The notes: generated by a model from the letters alone, not told the origin. A stretch of 64,000 bases of DNA from Cryptomeria japonica (GCF_030272615.1 NC_081412.1:688642083-688706082); one strand, 5' to 3'; counted from the stretch's first letter, positions 50,801 through 60,930 are shown. Made by a program: numbers and translations.

Positions 50801-51228
50801 CTCCATACCACTTAGTATATGGTCTTGACCCCATCTTCCCGATACAATTGAGAATACCAACTTTGCAGTTCATGAGCAAATACCTAGGAATCGATAACGC
50901 TGCGGAAGCCAGGTTGTCCCAGCTGTTATACTTAGATGAAAAAAGAGACGACGCTATAAATAATTTTGCCAAACACCAAGAAGTAGTCAAGCGTTGGTTC
51001 GACAGACGGGCAAAAGTAAAGGCCTTTCGCATTTCCGATCTTGTTCTTTGTTGGGACAAAGCTCATGAAAGAAAGGGAGAGCACGACAAATTTGATAATC
51101 TGTGGCTCGGTCCTTTTCAAATTTCAGAAATTTTGGGAGAGAATGCATTCCGACTCAGGACCCTAACAGGCGAGGACGTTCCCTTGCCCGTGAATGGTCA
51201 ATTCCTCAAGCATTATTTCCAGCCATAG
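44860..51228 (+). CDS. Intact Gag-Pol polyprotein of element E (Tat-like Ty3/Gypsy)
   Basis: One 2122-codon ORF from ATG 44860 (MAHNPPAP); GTG at 44812 is a possible earlier start. Domains in order: Gag capsid (about 44970-45450); Gln-rich linker; a variant knuckle CRLHNTNRHSELQC (CX2HX4HX4C, near 45967); protease LIDSGASANV (46948); a second Cys/His motif CRVHNAAHSETTC (47575); archaeal-type RNase H (47773-48160) with RFDGSK, NIAEYE, GDSEVV and VADSLA; reverse transcriptase (48700-49250) with VYMDDLT; native RNase H (about 49540-49800) with FYIYSFASEH, lacking the usual first Asp; integrase with zinc-binding HHCC (50170-50310) and Asp/Asp/Glu in LDFIG, CDNGSA and GLAEST; GPF-like end, no chromodomain. 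No frameshift separates Gag and Pol. The archaeal-type RNase H stands before the RT, as at 7986-9039. Confidence 0.96.
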   Translation: MAHNPPAPNGATWLVDNPSPLIFPAYHDMPKSPDRFCSVFHPNDPNRTAEEHIKIFEDALRNRRIEYADVACRLFPYSLGEDAFYWFIHLPVSSIDSWEKLKAAFTGKYGIPITPTELYRQFVEVKRQEHEPISSFNNRFHKAFTRLQDPYVVSDASAREIYYSALDYLTAMFVRQSHPAPTTLTEAYAKAMEISKGLGQNIAGPLMQLGPPAASSQLQGITQALTHQTPILNPIPQPAYQPQQPTSQLVLHPGPPIAQILPKQPIYLQNTTVSSRTQEEKDEMRELTDQMKRLSSEVTHLRNQNNQLQSNQRNQHQGQYQNQGYQRPARTWNTRPNNGGVPTPLDNPPASENRPTDTVFLAEAALSNWCRLHNTNRHSELQCDEFQVAASIFQREVENTMPQPVLPPSGFEIVPSPRYDTALVLETYIPPFFFPNQDENEVADPNQPVDVNAFQQYQRANRGYYNNNNQNSNSSPYTTSTPPKDIQVPPDQNASNNPSYPKASQQYASQGEPQKTPPQTRMLIPQNQPITVTNPGSSDRSSSNIEIAKLGQLVADEFKKMKVNLPFFELMKVSEVRDMVLNSLKEPTPTQSKGMDDHPGQRIVQGQPQKISGEVRGPTTPRDATVNYSAPPEFQNDPPMEAGFGARARGRTQDISIMNNDTIPSEPTISLFTEKLEPPPFLLTLRIFGKNLHNCLIDSGASANVMPLSVCSALGLTPTKTNRKVTQLDKSEVTVVGELNNIHMQLTADPRIQMYIDIQVVDIPGAYGMLLSRDWTRVLNGWLHSSFTHMWLPWRGVANQIRIESEPRLKLMITEYNQANETLFLESDLGTYRADVGSMNEVLLVQCSNPVQNFGQIAESYDKEAPSPEEGELFSSLREFFCKCERPASQLNYQDSIANLLLTGWCRVHNAAHSETTCSLCRSALSQACKRHSEVLQTHTLRPEATTPPERQKYGITGSATATSKVTSPNQTWTLRFDGSKSKRGAGAGVELISPTGETYLASYRLQFHCTNNIAEYESLIHGLLLATKKGAQILHCFGDSEVVVRQVRRQYTCHDKRLSLYRNRVWDIMESFDAFNIKTIFRSQNQVADSLAQAASTLEPLSMQSLKKFTVELASVPSVPDNITNFQVFNDDKHIIDFITSSDVFATQIIDEEEPQEAEIDIEGVLNLRTNTIPKGMVQLERIFDWDQLKSRKEGTAEGGACDKINIGTQGNQKNVLIGKVCTPQERDGILKNMREFPDIIAWGYEDLKTYDTSVITHTIPLKPDSKPFRQRQRPVNALLEPLIYQEVKKLLAARIVFPVRHSTWVANLVPVRKKSGEIRLCVDFRNLNRASEKDNYPLPSLDEVLQTVNGSQMMSFLDGYSGYNQVMVEYEDRLKTAFTTKWGIFAYRRMPFGLINAGATFQRAMDIAFKDLVGRCIIVYMDDLTVFSKQRADHVNDLRKVFQRCRRFGISLNPRKCMFGVTEGKLLGHVISEKGIAIDPDRIKAILQINLPASKKELKSYFGKINFVRKFITGFAEIVRPLNDMLKKDAKIEWTPITKRAFEEIKQAIVQAPVLVSPDYLRPFYIYSFASEHTCAAILTQRREEKGEHPIAFMSTPLKEAELRYPNIEKQAYALVKAIRKFRHYILRSKIYAIVPDVAVKTLLMQNELGERRGKWVTIIQEYDVEIQPMKLVRGQALTQTLASECSGIVHQQYLIEQVSPDSWYDDIIFYLLNQKCPSHLNPVQKRALRMKSSRFMLQGAVLYRRNHEGIYLRCVNEDEARQIIEQFHTKFGTGHGSGLATAHQILRAGYYWPSLFRDTHEHVKKCHVCQVSAARERTPAMPLQPVIEVRPFGQWALDFIGTINPPSSAQHRYILTASDYCTRWSEAQSLKQCNADAVIKFLEENIITRFCCPHALVCDNGSAFTSLKFSNWAFNYGITLKFSSNYYPQGNGLAESTNKNLLSVIKRLLDKNPRDWHTQLRFALWADRTRCKAAIGTSPYHLVYGLDPIFPIQLRIPTLQFMSKYLGIDNAAEARLSQLLYLDEKRDDAINNFAKHQEVVKRWFDRRAKVKAFRISDLVLCWDKAHERKGEHDKFDNLWLGPFQISEILGENAFRLRTLTGEDVPLPVNGQFLKHYFQP

Positions 51229-52147
51229 GCTTCCCCAAGCCTTTTTCATTGTGAATAGCGGCTCCGTTTTCCTTCCTTGTCTTAGCTTAGTTTCTTGTTT
51301 TCCTGCTCCATTTTTGGGACCCCTGTCATTTTCTCGAAAGAGGCCTTCGCCATGTACAAACGCTGGTGCGACGCCAGATTACTGTTACCATCTGTTTTTG
51401 GAATCCAAGCTCGGGGAGACTTTTGATTAATGGAGCACCCCATGATCCGTCCGGTTAGATCTAGACGACCTTTCTCTACAAAATCTTGTCCTAGTCAAAA
51501 CCTATCCACAATATCGCGATTACTGCACAGATACACATAAAAAAAACTGCATACAATCAGTTGCTAATCAAAGGGACGCTATATCGATGAAAGGTCCGTG
51601 GCTACACTTCAGCGACCACTGTTATGCTCAATCCCGCGTAGGCTTCATTGCCTACTATTCCAAAAAAAAAAGAAAAAGAGAAAAGAAAAGAAAACTGATC
51701 AAGCGCTCTGAAATCAAGCGTTAAGCGTAAAATTGGCAAAAGGGAATGCAGGCATCTCTGCCGGTATAAAAAGAAAAAGGGATAAAACCTTCTTGCCGGA
51801 AACAGAGCAATCTCTGTGAGCTAACAGGCGATAACTCCGCCGGGGCTATAGACGCTTGCTGGCAGCGGGGCTCTATCCAGGTTGCTTTTGGAGTATTAGC
51901 CCGTTGGACATCTCGACACAGTGAAACATTGATGCCACAACTTTTTCTAGGCTGGAATGAACCCCATTTGCACACACTAGTTGATCCGACTTGCGTGTGA
52001 TTTGATTTGACTATTCACATTATCTTATTTTGAAAGATTCTTCTCCTTCTCTCCTCTCGGTCGTGGTGGTTAACCAGAGATTCTAGGTTCGATCCGAACT
52101 TGCGTTCCCGAAATGACTGGGAGCATTTCTCCAGCAGAGTCGCCATT
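51229..52147 (+). other. 3' untranslated region of element E before the 3' LTR
   Basis: 919 bp without a convincing gene. A clear polypurine run (A and G only, about 35 bases) lies at 51662-51696, but it is some 450 bp from the LTR. Immediately before the LTR is CAGCAGAGTCGCCATTTG, not a purine tract; it resembles the GCAGAAATCACCA box at 1175-1190. A GGTTCGATCC motif at 52086-52095 resembles a tRNA B box, without a convincing A box. The plus-strand primer site is therefore uncertain. Confidence 0.65.
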
Positions 52148-55100
52148 TGTTGTGCGTTGCACACGCCCCCTGTCGCCGACAGGGTCCCCCTTTCCAGTTT
52201 TGAGTTTTTTGATCGTCATCCCGAGAATTGAATCAGAGTTTCTCGTATCTCCTCGAGCGAGTTCGTGATCAGTCCGTAAGCTGATCAACGTTGGAGTAGT
52301 GAACCAATGAGCCCTTTTGACTGATCTGGCTTTCGGGCGTAAATACCGAGAGTTTGTTCCAAAATTTCAAAACTTAACATAATGCATCTCCTTTTCGGAC
52401 CCCAGGTCCGAACTTGGCGAAAGTCAAGTTAAGGTAAAAAAACGTTATGCGCTCCTCTTTTTGGATTTAAGTGTCCGAAAGTGAAAATTCAAAATTTAAA
52501 AGCGTAAGGTGGAATTCCATTTTCGGACCCCAGGTCCGAAATGTCCAAAATCAAGTTAAAACGTAACGCTGCGCATCCATTTTCGGACCCCAGGTCCGAA
52601 ATATCCAAAATCAAGTTAAAACGTAACGCTGCGCATCCATTTCGGACCTTAGGTCCGAACTTCAACAAAGTGAAGTTTTAAAACATTGTGCAAACATCGC
52701 ATTTCGGACCCTAAATGACAAAGTTAAAGTTTTTTTAAAAAAGCTACATAAACACCGTTTTCGGACCCTAAGCTCTGAAAAGGGCGAAATAAGTTTTAAA
52801 AAGCAAAAACGCACACCATACATACTTCGGACCCTAAGCTCTGAAAAGGGCGAAGTAAGTTTTAAAAAGCAAAAACGCACAACAAAACGCATACTTCGGA
52901 CCCCAAGCTCCGAATAAAAAGGGCGAAGCAAGGCTTTAAAAGCAACCATATTAAACACGCGCTTCGGACCCTAAGCTCCGAAAAAGGCAAAGTTGGGTTT
53001 TTTAAACATAACAAAACGCGCATTTCGGACCCCCGCGTCCGAACTTAAACCAAGGCGAAGTTAAGTTTTAAAACATAGTGCGAACGACGCGCATTTCGGA
53101 CCCCCGCGTCCGAACTTCAACAAAGGCAAATAAAGTTTTAAAAACATAGCGCAGCATCCATTTCGGACCCCCGCGTCCGAGCTCCAACAAGGCGAAGTTA
53201 AGTAAAAACATAGTGCAAACAACGTTTTCGGACCCTAAGCGTCCGAAATTCCAAGATGAACGTTTAAAAGCAAAACATAGTGCGATTATCGTCTCCAGAC
53301 CCTAAGCCTCGAGCGCTGGCAAAGGCGAGGAAATTAACCCTGTGAGATCGCATTTCGGACCCCAGGTCCGAACCTCGGCGGGGATGGAAGCTGAAGGCGA
53401 CACAATCATTTTCGAACCTTAGGTCCGAACACAAAACGAAGGCAAAGTTAAAAGCCAATGCGATCATCTCTCCCGACTTAAGCTCCAAGCTTTAATGCAG
53501 AAAGCGAAGTCCAAAAGCAAGCGAAACTTTAACGCAAAAGGCACAGTTTGTAACGCGGAGGCCAGGGCGAGCACACCCGCGAAGGTTAGATTCGAAAACC
53601 TCCAATTCGAAATTCGAAAGGAACTCTTAAATCCGAAAGCAAGGAGGTAAGACACCGCATCATCCTCCCATCAACCATTTAAAATTCAGGTTGTTAGACA
53701 CAGAACCATGTGAAATTAATAAATCCTCTTTCATCTTCCAAACTGCGAAAATTTAAACAGGAAGGATAACCGTTGGGATTCAAATTTTGCAGGGTCATCC
53801 GCTCGCCCCGCACGACAAGGTCGGGTAATCACCCATCATTCGCTCCAATCAGGTAAGTACGCCTTATCGCGTACGGTCATTTAAAATGTGTGAATCAAAT
53901 AGGCAAAATACGCAAAATTTGAAATGCTTAGAGTCTGCATCTCCGTCATTCGAACATCCAAAATTTAGGATTCATACCCGAGGTTTGACCGGAAACTGCA
54001 TCTCTTTTCAAAATTCTCATGTTTTGCCTTTGTTAAAATTAATCAAAAAAAAAAAAAAATTCGAGAGTAAGAATGCTTAGTCATGAATCTTCAGGAATAT
54101 GATGTTGTAGAAGTTAATTAGATTGTTAGCCCAGAGTGATATTTAAACTAATCTCGGTCTGTTGAAACACTTCTGTTATTATCTAACCCGCATCGTCATT
54201 CTCGAGTCACCTTGTAATCCGTGTCTGGCTGTGCAGGATAAATGCCTAAATCAGCGGCAGAATCATCAAAAACACCCGCTGCAGCAGAAACCTCACGAGC
54301 ATCCAAATCAGACATCCCACGGAAAGTTGAAAGAATGAAGTATCAGTATCAGAGGGGAGGGTTAAGAGAGTCAAAGGTCCAGAGTATCTGGGACAACATT
54401 GGTGACACCGACCTTGGCCACATTGATATTCAGGATTTCAGGGATCGGGTCTTCTCACCCAATGCATATGGCAGGCCTAGGCAAATGCTGGAAAGTGGCA
54501 TCGCCCAAGCAGCAGGTTTTCCTCCAGCAATCCAGAACTATGAATTAGTAGTGGAAGCTGCTCGGCATTACGAGCCAAAGTCCAGATTAGTGCTTCTGGA
54601 AGATATCACTATTGCCGACTTCTCCCCTGAGGCTATCGGCGATGCATTTGATATCCCCTTTCCAAATAATCCCATAGCTACAACAATGGACGAGGCACAG
54701 GGGGCGTATGATATGAACCCAGCTCGATGCAGGGCACTAATTAACGAAGAATGGTTCAAAGAAAAAAGGGCTTCAAGCACCAGGATTGTGAAAAAGACCC
54801 CCAGAAGTGACTTTCATAATGAACATGGCGATATGGTCACCTTACTTAGCCGAGTCATGGGACTCCCTAAGTCCAACTACTTTGAAGAATGGATGTTCTA
54901 TTTTACAGAACAGGTCTTTGCCGGAAAGTCTAAGTTTGACTGGGCTCAGATCATAAGTGATAACATCCATGCTCAGCTGATTGAGCTTGAGACAAAGAAG
55001 TATTTCACCATGACCTCCTATTTGGTCTATATGTTCGCAAAGAACCAGCCACTGCCAGGATTAATAATGAAAGGTGAGATCGGGAATGGGCCTGGTCAGG

Positions 55101-58100
55101 TAAAGGTTTATGATTGCTACCCGCAGCTGCACTACCAGGATATAGCTCAAAGGGAAAAGAGCAGCCCGGCTTACGCAGTTGGACAGTACGAACGTGTCAA
55201 CGACGCCTTCACAATGCGCCTAGTCAGGCTAATGCAGGGAGGGTTACACATAAGGCTCTCGGAGCAAGCTACCATTTTAGTGCAGAGGTATGGGGCCTGG
55301 TTTATTCAGTTCCCAAGATTCTCCTACATCCGAATTGCTGGCTTCGAAGGTGCCCCCCTTCGACTTCCGCGGTACCCAACCGATAAAGTAGTCCTCATGG
55401 AAGTGGCAAGGCAATCACGCCCTGCCGGCATATTATTACGAGAAAGCAAGCAGGCTGGATTCGCATTTCCAATGATCATAGGCAACCATGATGTCCAATT
55501 GAGAACTCCCACCCTAGCAGAAGAGTCCCTTGCAGAGCTAGCCTCTTATGGCCTACAGGAACATTTCCCAAGAAAATGTTTTGATCATGACAATTTGGCA
55601 AAGAGAGCTTACGGTAGGCGCTACAGAGCAAAGGAGTCAATTGAAGATTACTGGAAAAATTGCTCCGATGACTACGAAGTCAGGCGACGGGAATATTCTA
55701 GATTGAGTGTGCAGCAAATGCGACTCTTTGAGTACCGTCGGGTCCCGGATCAGCTCACAGACTCGGGGAATTGTCTCCAAGTCCGGGAATTCGAAGCAGT
55801 GAGGCATCTCTTGCCAGGCGTCGATTGGTCTCGAGACCCAATCACGGATTTCGAAGCAGTCATGACAGCCCCGGCAAGATACACAGATCAATGGTTACAA
55901 CACCAGATCGAGAGGCTAGTCCATGAAGGGGTCCAGTTTACTTACCATCTGATGGGCAATTTCGACTCTCAGTCTTCCGAAGATGAAAGGACATCAGCTG
56001 AAAAACCAGAGAAAAGGAAGAAAACTAAGGCTTGCAGAGGGACTCGGACGTCCAAGAGAACAAGGAGGGAGAAGATTCCCATAAGAAGGCCAGAGACCGC
56101 TTCATCTTCAGACCCCAGTTCGCCCGATGGTGCCATAAATTTGGATTGCATACCTGCTCCGCCTTCCCAGAGCGACATAGAGGCATTCCAAGCCAATGAT
56201 CCTCCTGCTCCAGATATGCCGGACACCGAGCAAAAGGGCCCCAATTCGACCAAGCCGGGTGACCAGATAGAGGAAGGAGAAATCCCATCCACCCAGGGGA
56301 TCGAAGTGCATGAACCTACCCAGCAGAGCCGCCATGAATTACTACTCCTCCATGCAGCCAAGGACGACTCAACTGTCGAAGGGGAACAAAGAACAGACGA
56401 GATCCATGAGCTCGAGGGAACCAAGGAGCCACCATCACAGGAAGATATCAGACAATTATTCAGTGAGATAGGGGAGAACTCAGATGCAAACAAAGAGCTT
56501 CCTCCTTCTTCCACCCCTCCGATGGCGGGACAGCTGTTAATTTGTGATCAGCCAGTTGAAAGTATGGGAGCACAAGGTGCTAACTTAACCCTATCCTCAA
56601 CCCAGACGGTGCCTCAAGAGTGGCTGATCGCCAGAGCTCAGCGTAGGGCCGCCACCAAGGCGCCCATCGACCTTGAAGACATCTTCTCACGAATGGATCA
56701 AACAAAAGTAAAAGGGAAGAAGAAACCGAGAACATACTCTAAGATAACCAAGGATGGGCAAAGGAACCGCACTCTTCATATTGCTACCCCGCCCGTAAAC
56801 AAGCTAGCAGATCAAATAACCCTTGCAGATTATAGCATTACGACTGTCCCCATCGGACGAGCTACAAAAGAGCAAGAAAAGGAGGAATTTAAGGACTCGG
56901 TGCAAAACATACTCAGACAGCTCGAGGAAATCACGGCTGAAAAGGACATGTATCGAGCCCGTGCTGAACAAGCCGAGGGATACATCGATAAGCTCCTACG
57001 GCCACTACACAACCCCTCTGAATCCCATATTCCCCCAATGGCATTGGCGCAGAGGACCACAACTGAATTTGAAGGAATCCGGGATACCGCAAAGGCCGTT
57101 AAGGAATGGGTGCAAGACATCAAGAAAAGGGGAGAACAGATCCTCAAAGAAGTAAAGGAAATGGCTCTCCATCGAGAGCTCACTCTCGTCAGGTTGTTGG
57201 AAGTAAAGAGAGAATCCCTTCACATGCATGAAGTAGCGGCCTCTACCCTTCCCCTCCTAAGAGCTCTTTTCTGGACACATACACAAATTCCCACACTGCC
57301 TGACATCTTGAGTCCCCATAGCATCAGTGTTCTCAAGGAATGGTATTGGACCGTCACCATGAAGAACGATGCCCAGGAAATTATTGACAAAGAAAATGAC
57401 GCGTGTGAGGCGATTCTGGGGAACATGCAAGAACTAGGCAAGACCATCCTCCGATCAATGGTTTCGGGGTGGATAAATGACCTGTCCGACAGTGTAATCC
57501 GGCCGGATTGGGAGGGAAGATTGGGAGCAGATAAGGCTTCTTATTCCATTGAAGACTTAAGTTTTGCTGGTCAGTTCCATTCAGACATATTATGCTTCGA
57601 GCGTAATCGCTCCAGCTGGAAGGACGGTTTAAGGCACGTGGACCAGTATCTCGAAGGCATGCAATACAAAATTCGCCACCCTCCCATGCCCCCTTTTAAT
57701 CCCCTCTTCCAATTATGCATCAAGTTTCAGGAATATGTCCGCGAGGAACGAGCAGCAGGTCGTGATTTATGGCGAGAATACCTGCATGGCGAAGACCAGT
57801 TTCTGCAAAAGGAATGTGAAACCAGAATAGAGAAAGCAGTTTCTCAAAAATGCTTTTTTCCCCCCCAAGTCTTAAAAAGTGCACTTTTGTCCCAAAAGGG
57901 TGACAGTTGACTTTTGGTCAACATATTGTAAAGTTTTTTGTGCACCTCCCCTTTTTGGATTATTTCAAAGTTGTAATTATCCTTTGGTAGTTATTGCTCC
58001 TTTTGAGTAATTGTAGATATTTATCTCCCTATTTATGAGTGTGGGTCCCTCCTTTTGTAAGGATGAATCTGGGCCACTTGTTTAGATTAGATCTTGGCCA

Positions 58101-58987
58101 TTCATCCATTTTTGGAAACCTATTTAAGGGGACTGGTTTTCCCTCATTCAGGAGGAAGTTCTTGAATTGTTGCGAAAGCTCTGAAGAAATTTTGCAGGAA
58201 TTAATACAATGGATTGAAATTACCTTCAAATTTCCTTGTGAGTGCATGGTCTCCTTCTTCATTTAAATTAGAAAGCTTTTAATTATGTCTGTTCATTTTA
58301 TACAGCAGTTCTTACCAAGCATCTGATAGAATCTCCACAGTCCATACCATTAGAGGATAGCTGATTGCTTTTTTTCCTTTCTGCATGGTTAATCTGGGCT
58401 ATTTTATGATTCAGTTCGATTATCAAAAGTACACGTATCATGAATATAGAAGTTCTAATATTGTATTTGGTAATATGAAAATCTGGTTTCTCCTTTGAAG
58501 ATTGCACTAAGTTTATGCAAACATTGTGTCTGAATGACTGATGATGCTTAACCTGGTTTCCTGGAGGTGTCTGTCTGCTTGGGTAAATCTGTTGTCCTAG
58601 TTAATATTTACTGTTCTCTCTCGCTACCCTTCCTTTCTTTCCTCCCAATTTTATCCTTTTTTTAGAAATCCAGTCTTGCTAGGTCAGCTTCAAATAAATC
58701 AACATCACCTGAAAGAAAACCAAAAGAGGTCCCTGGGAATTCGCATATGAAATTACCAATCAAACGTAAGCCCCCTTGTGTTTCCAGCATAAGCACATCA
58801 AGCCACTGAGAGATCCCGCAGTCAAGACCTGACAAAAGAAACCTTGAGGTAGTCTCCTTTGATCAAACTTAGAAAAACAGCATTAGAGACTTCCTTATCT
58901 CAAGAGAGAGTAGGATAATCAGTCGGCTATTCTATTCTGCGTTGGCCGTATGGAGTTTGCAGCAATGCGATTTCAGACACGTCAACA
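52148..58987 (+). repeat. 3' LTR of element E (6,840 bp)
   Basis: The same length and content as the 5' LTR with offset 14,429; four substitutions noticed. It ends CACGTCAACA followed by the target duplication GTTTG (58988-58992). It contains its own hairpin array (52394-53429), intron (53853-54236), ORF and TATA-like box (58121-58127). Confidence 0.95.
54242..57910 (+). CDS. LTR-encoded protein of unknown function, 3' LTR copy of element E
   Basis: Identical to the 5' LTR copy except for one residue, Arg to Trp at about residue 50 (CGG to TGG, 39960/54389), inside the first conserved block. In a genomic RNA started at the 5' LTR P2, this is the only copy of the ORF present, since U3 is carried at the RNA's 3' end. 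It could be made from the 3' LTR's own promoter. MMTV sag is a known example of a gene placed in U3, but the proteins are unrelated as far as I can see. Confidence 0.85.
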   Translation: MPKSAAESSKTPAAAETSRASKSDIPRKVERMKYQYQRGGLRESKVQSIWDNIGDTDLGHIDIQDFRDRVFSPNAYGRPRQMLESGIAQAAGFPPAIQNYELVVEAARHYEPKSRLVLLEDITIADFSPEAIGDAFDIPFPNNPIATTMDEAQGAYDMNPARCRALINEEWFKEKRASSTRIVKKTPRSDFHNEHGDMVTLLSRVMGLPKSNYFEEWMFYFTEQVFAGKSKFDWAQIISDNIHAQLIELETKKYFTMTSYLVYMFAKNQPLPGLIMKGEIGNGPGQVKVYDCYPQLHYQDIAQREKSSPAYAVGQYERVNDAFTMRLVRLMQGGLHIRLSEQATILVQRYGAWFIQFPRFSYIRIAGFEGAPLRLPRYPTDKVVLMEVARQSRPAGILLRESKQAGFAFPMIIGNHDVQLRTPTLAEESLAELASYGLQEHFPRKCFDHDNLAKRAYGRRYRAKESIEDYWKNCSDDYEVRRREYSRLSVQQMRLFEYRRVPDQLTDSGNCLQVREFEAVRHLLPGVDWSRDPITDFEAVMTAPARYTDQWLQHQIERLVHEGVQFTYHLMGNFDSQSSEDERTSAEKPEKRKKTKACRGTRTSKRTRREKIPIRRPETASSSDPSSPDGAINLDCIPAPPSQSDIEAFQANDPPAPDMPDTEQKGPNSTKPGDQIEEGEIPSTQGIEVHEPTQQSRHELLLLHAAKDDSTVEGEQRTDEIHELEGTKEPPSQEDIRQLFSEIGENSDANKELPPSSTPPMAGQLLICDQPVESMGAQGANLTLSSTQTVPQEWLIARAQRRAATKAPIDLEDIFSRMDQTKVKGKKKPRTYSKITKDGQRNRTLHIATPPVNKLADQITLADYSITTVPIGRATKEQEKEEFKDSVQNILRQLEEITAEKDMYRARAEQAEGYIDKLLRPLHNPSESHIPPMALAQRTTTEFEGIRDTAKAVKEWVQDIKKRGEQILKEVKEMALHRELTLVRLLEVKRESLHMHEVAASTLPLLRALFWTHTQIPTLPDILSPHSISVLKEWYWTVTMKNDAQEIIDKENDACEAILGNMQELGKTILRSMVSGWINDLSDSVIRPDWEGRLGADKASYSIEDLSFAGQFHSDILCFERNRSSWKDGLRHVDQYLEGMQYKIRHPPMPPFNPLFQLCIKFQEYVREERAAGRDLWREYLHGEDQFLQKECETRIEKAVSQKCFFPPQVLKSALLSQKGDS

Positions 58988-59203
58988 GTTTGAAAACTGA
59001 AGGATCCTCCAAAAACTAGATTTTGCAATATAACTCTTGGAGGTCTGAAACCACTCTCGAACATCTTGAAAGTATATATGGAATATAACTTAAAGTATAA
59101 GAAAGAAGAAAGATAGAAGGAAATGTCACTTATTAGAAGGAAATGTCACTTAAATGTTATATTCCATAAAATGATCCTGATGGAGAGTTCAAAAAGTCAA
59201 ATT

Positions 59204-60930
59204 TCGCTCTTGACCCTTCCAGAGGGTCCAAAGCGAATTTCGCTCCTGGCCCTTCCAGAGGGTCCAAGGCGAAAATCAACCTAGGACTCATTCCTTGCCT
59301 TATTTGACCAAATTTTGATTTGCAAGGCATTTTGTTTGGACTTTGGAATTGATTGAAAACCTTGAAGAAAATGATGGATTTTAGCCTGGAAGAGGAATTC
59401 CGCTCCTGACCCTTCCAGAGGGTCTAGAGCGAAATTCATTTTAAACTTCATTTGCCACCTTATTTGAGCTTGAAACCTTGTTCCTGGCCTTGAAAATGAT
59501 CTTACCTTGCCCTGTGAAGTGGTTTGAAACTTAAAATTTGAGCAGTTTAGCCTAAAAATGAGGATTTCGCTCCTGACCCTTGTTGAGGGTCCAGGGCGAA
59601 AATATTGTTTAAGCTTATTTGTCACTAATTTTGGCTAAATTTTTATGTGCAGGGTCTCCTGGAAGGAAGATTGGATGTCACTTGATGCATTTGGAGGTTT
59701 GAAAGCATGAAAAATGGTGAATTTTGGGCAACAAAAATAAATTCGCTCCTGACCCTTGCTGAAGGCCCAGGGCGAAATTTTGAATTTCCCTTATTTTGTA
59801 GTGAAAAAAGTCAAGTCTTGGGCATGAATGAAATAAGGACAACTCCCTTTACCCTCCGGAGAAGTTTTTTGCCAAAAACCAAAATTTCACTCCTGACCCT
59901 TGCTGAGGGTCTAGGGCGAAAAGGCTTAGAAGGAGGCTTTCTTGCTTGGTTTGGTTGAAATGAAGTGTCAAAAGCATGATGAAAGATGAGAACCTACCTT
60001 GCAAAGGAGTTTCAAGTTGGAAAAATGAAGATTTATAGTCAAAATTGCAAAAGTAGCTCCTGACTCTTGCTGAAGGCCTAGGGTGAAATTTCCAAGTTCT
60101 TCCCTTTTTTTGCAAAATTAAGACAAGATCTTGCTATTCATGATTTGGATGGGAGGGAGGCATGATGTTCTTTGCCTTAGAAGTGATTTCAAGTTAAAAG
60201 CATGAAGAAATATGCCTAGAACCCAAAATTCGCTCCTGACCCTTGTTGAGGGCCTAGGGCGAAAATCCTAAAATCTCCCATTTTGCCTTGCAAAACGAAA
60301 TCAAACTTGGATTGGGAGAAAGAAGAAAGATATTTCCTAGCATTGTGAGGTGGATTGAAGTTGGAATGATAAAAATGAGCTACAAAAAGCAAAAATCGCT
60401 CCTGACCCTTCCAGAGGGCCCAGGGCGAAAATTGCAAATCAACCTATTTCCTTTGAGTTTTGGCTAAGGCAAGGATGCACTAGGGTAAAAATGGCCTTCA
60501 AAAACATGATGAATAAAGATTTGCTTCCAAAACTTGATGATTCTAAGCCAGGGAAGAAAAATCGCTCTTGACCCTTGCTGAGGGCCTAGGGTGAAATTTT
60601 GAAAAACCTCTATTTTACCTTGCAAAAACAAGCCAAGCTTGGGTGGAATGAATGAAGAAGACCATCGCCTTGCGTTGAGTAAAGGATTCAAGGCAAAATG
60701 ATGGAGGAGTAAGCACAAATTTGAGAAATCGCTCCTGACCCTTGCTCAGGGTCCAGGGCGAAAAAACCCTAAATGCACTTTTCCTCCAAAATTCAAGTGA
60801 AATCAAACCCAAACTCCAGTAAAAGATGCCATTTGGAGTGCCTTGGTGATATTTTGGATTTGCAAAAATAGGATATTCAAGGCCTAATTTGGAAAATCGC
60901 TCCTGACCCTTGCTGAGGGTCCAGGGCGAA
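59204..60930 (+). repeat. Hairpin array in LTR D
   Basis: About twelve copies of TCGCTCCTGACCCT / loop / AGGGTCCAGGGCGA. The later ones start near 60229, 60395, 60561, 60728 and 60897, 166-169 bp apart. The arms differ from those of A and B (GACCCT/AGGGTC in place of GTCCCT/AGGGAC), and the change is matched on both sides. Confidence 0.88.

Larger units (their letters stand above)
37719..58987 (+). mobile_element. Full-length 21.3-kb Ty3/Gypsy (Tat-like) retrotransposon E
   Basis: A complete element flanked by GTTTG. It has two 6,840-bp LTRs (37719-44558, 52148-58987) and a 7,589-bp internal region with one intact Gag-Pol ORF. Between the LTRs I noticed four substitutions, all transitions (39960/54389, 43847/58276, 43859/58288, 44364/58793), so the insertion is very recent. 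Each LTR holds a complete 1222-codon ORF. With intact coding, LTRs and target duplication, this is the best candidate in the window for a currently or recently mobile, autonomous element. Tat-like assignment rests on the archaeal-type RNase H and the degenerate native RNase H. Confidence 0.96.
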
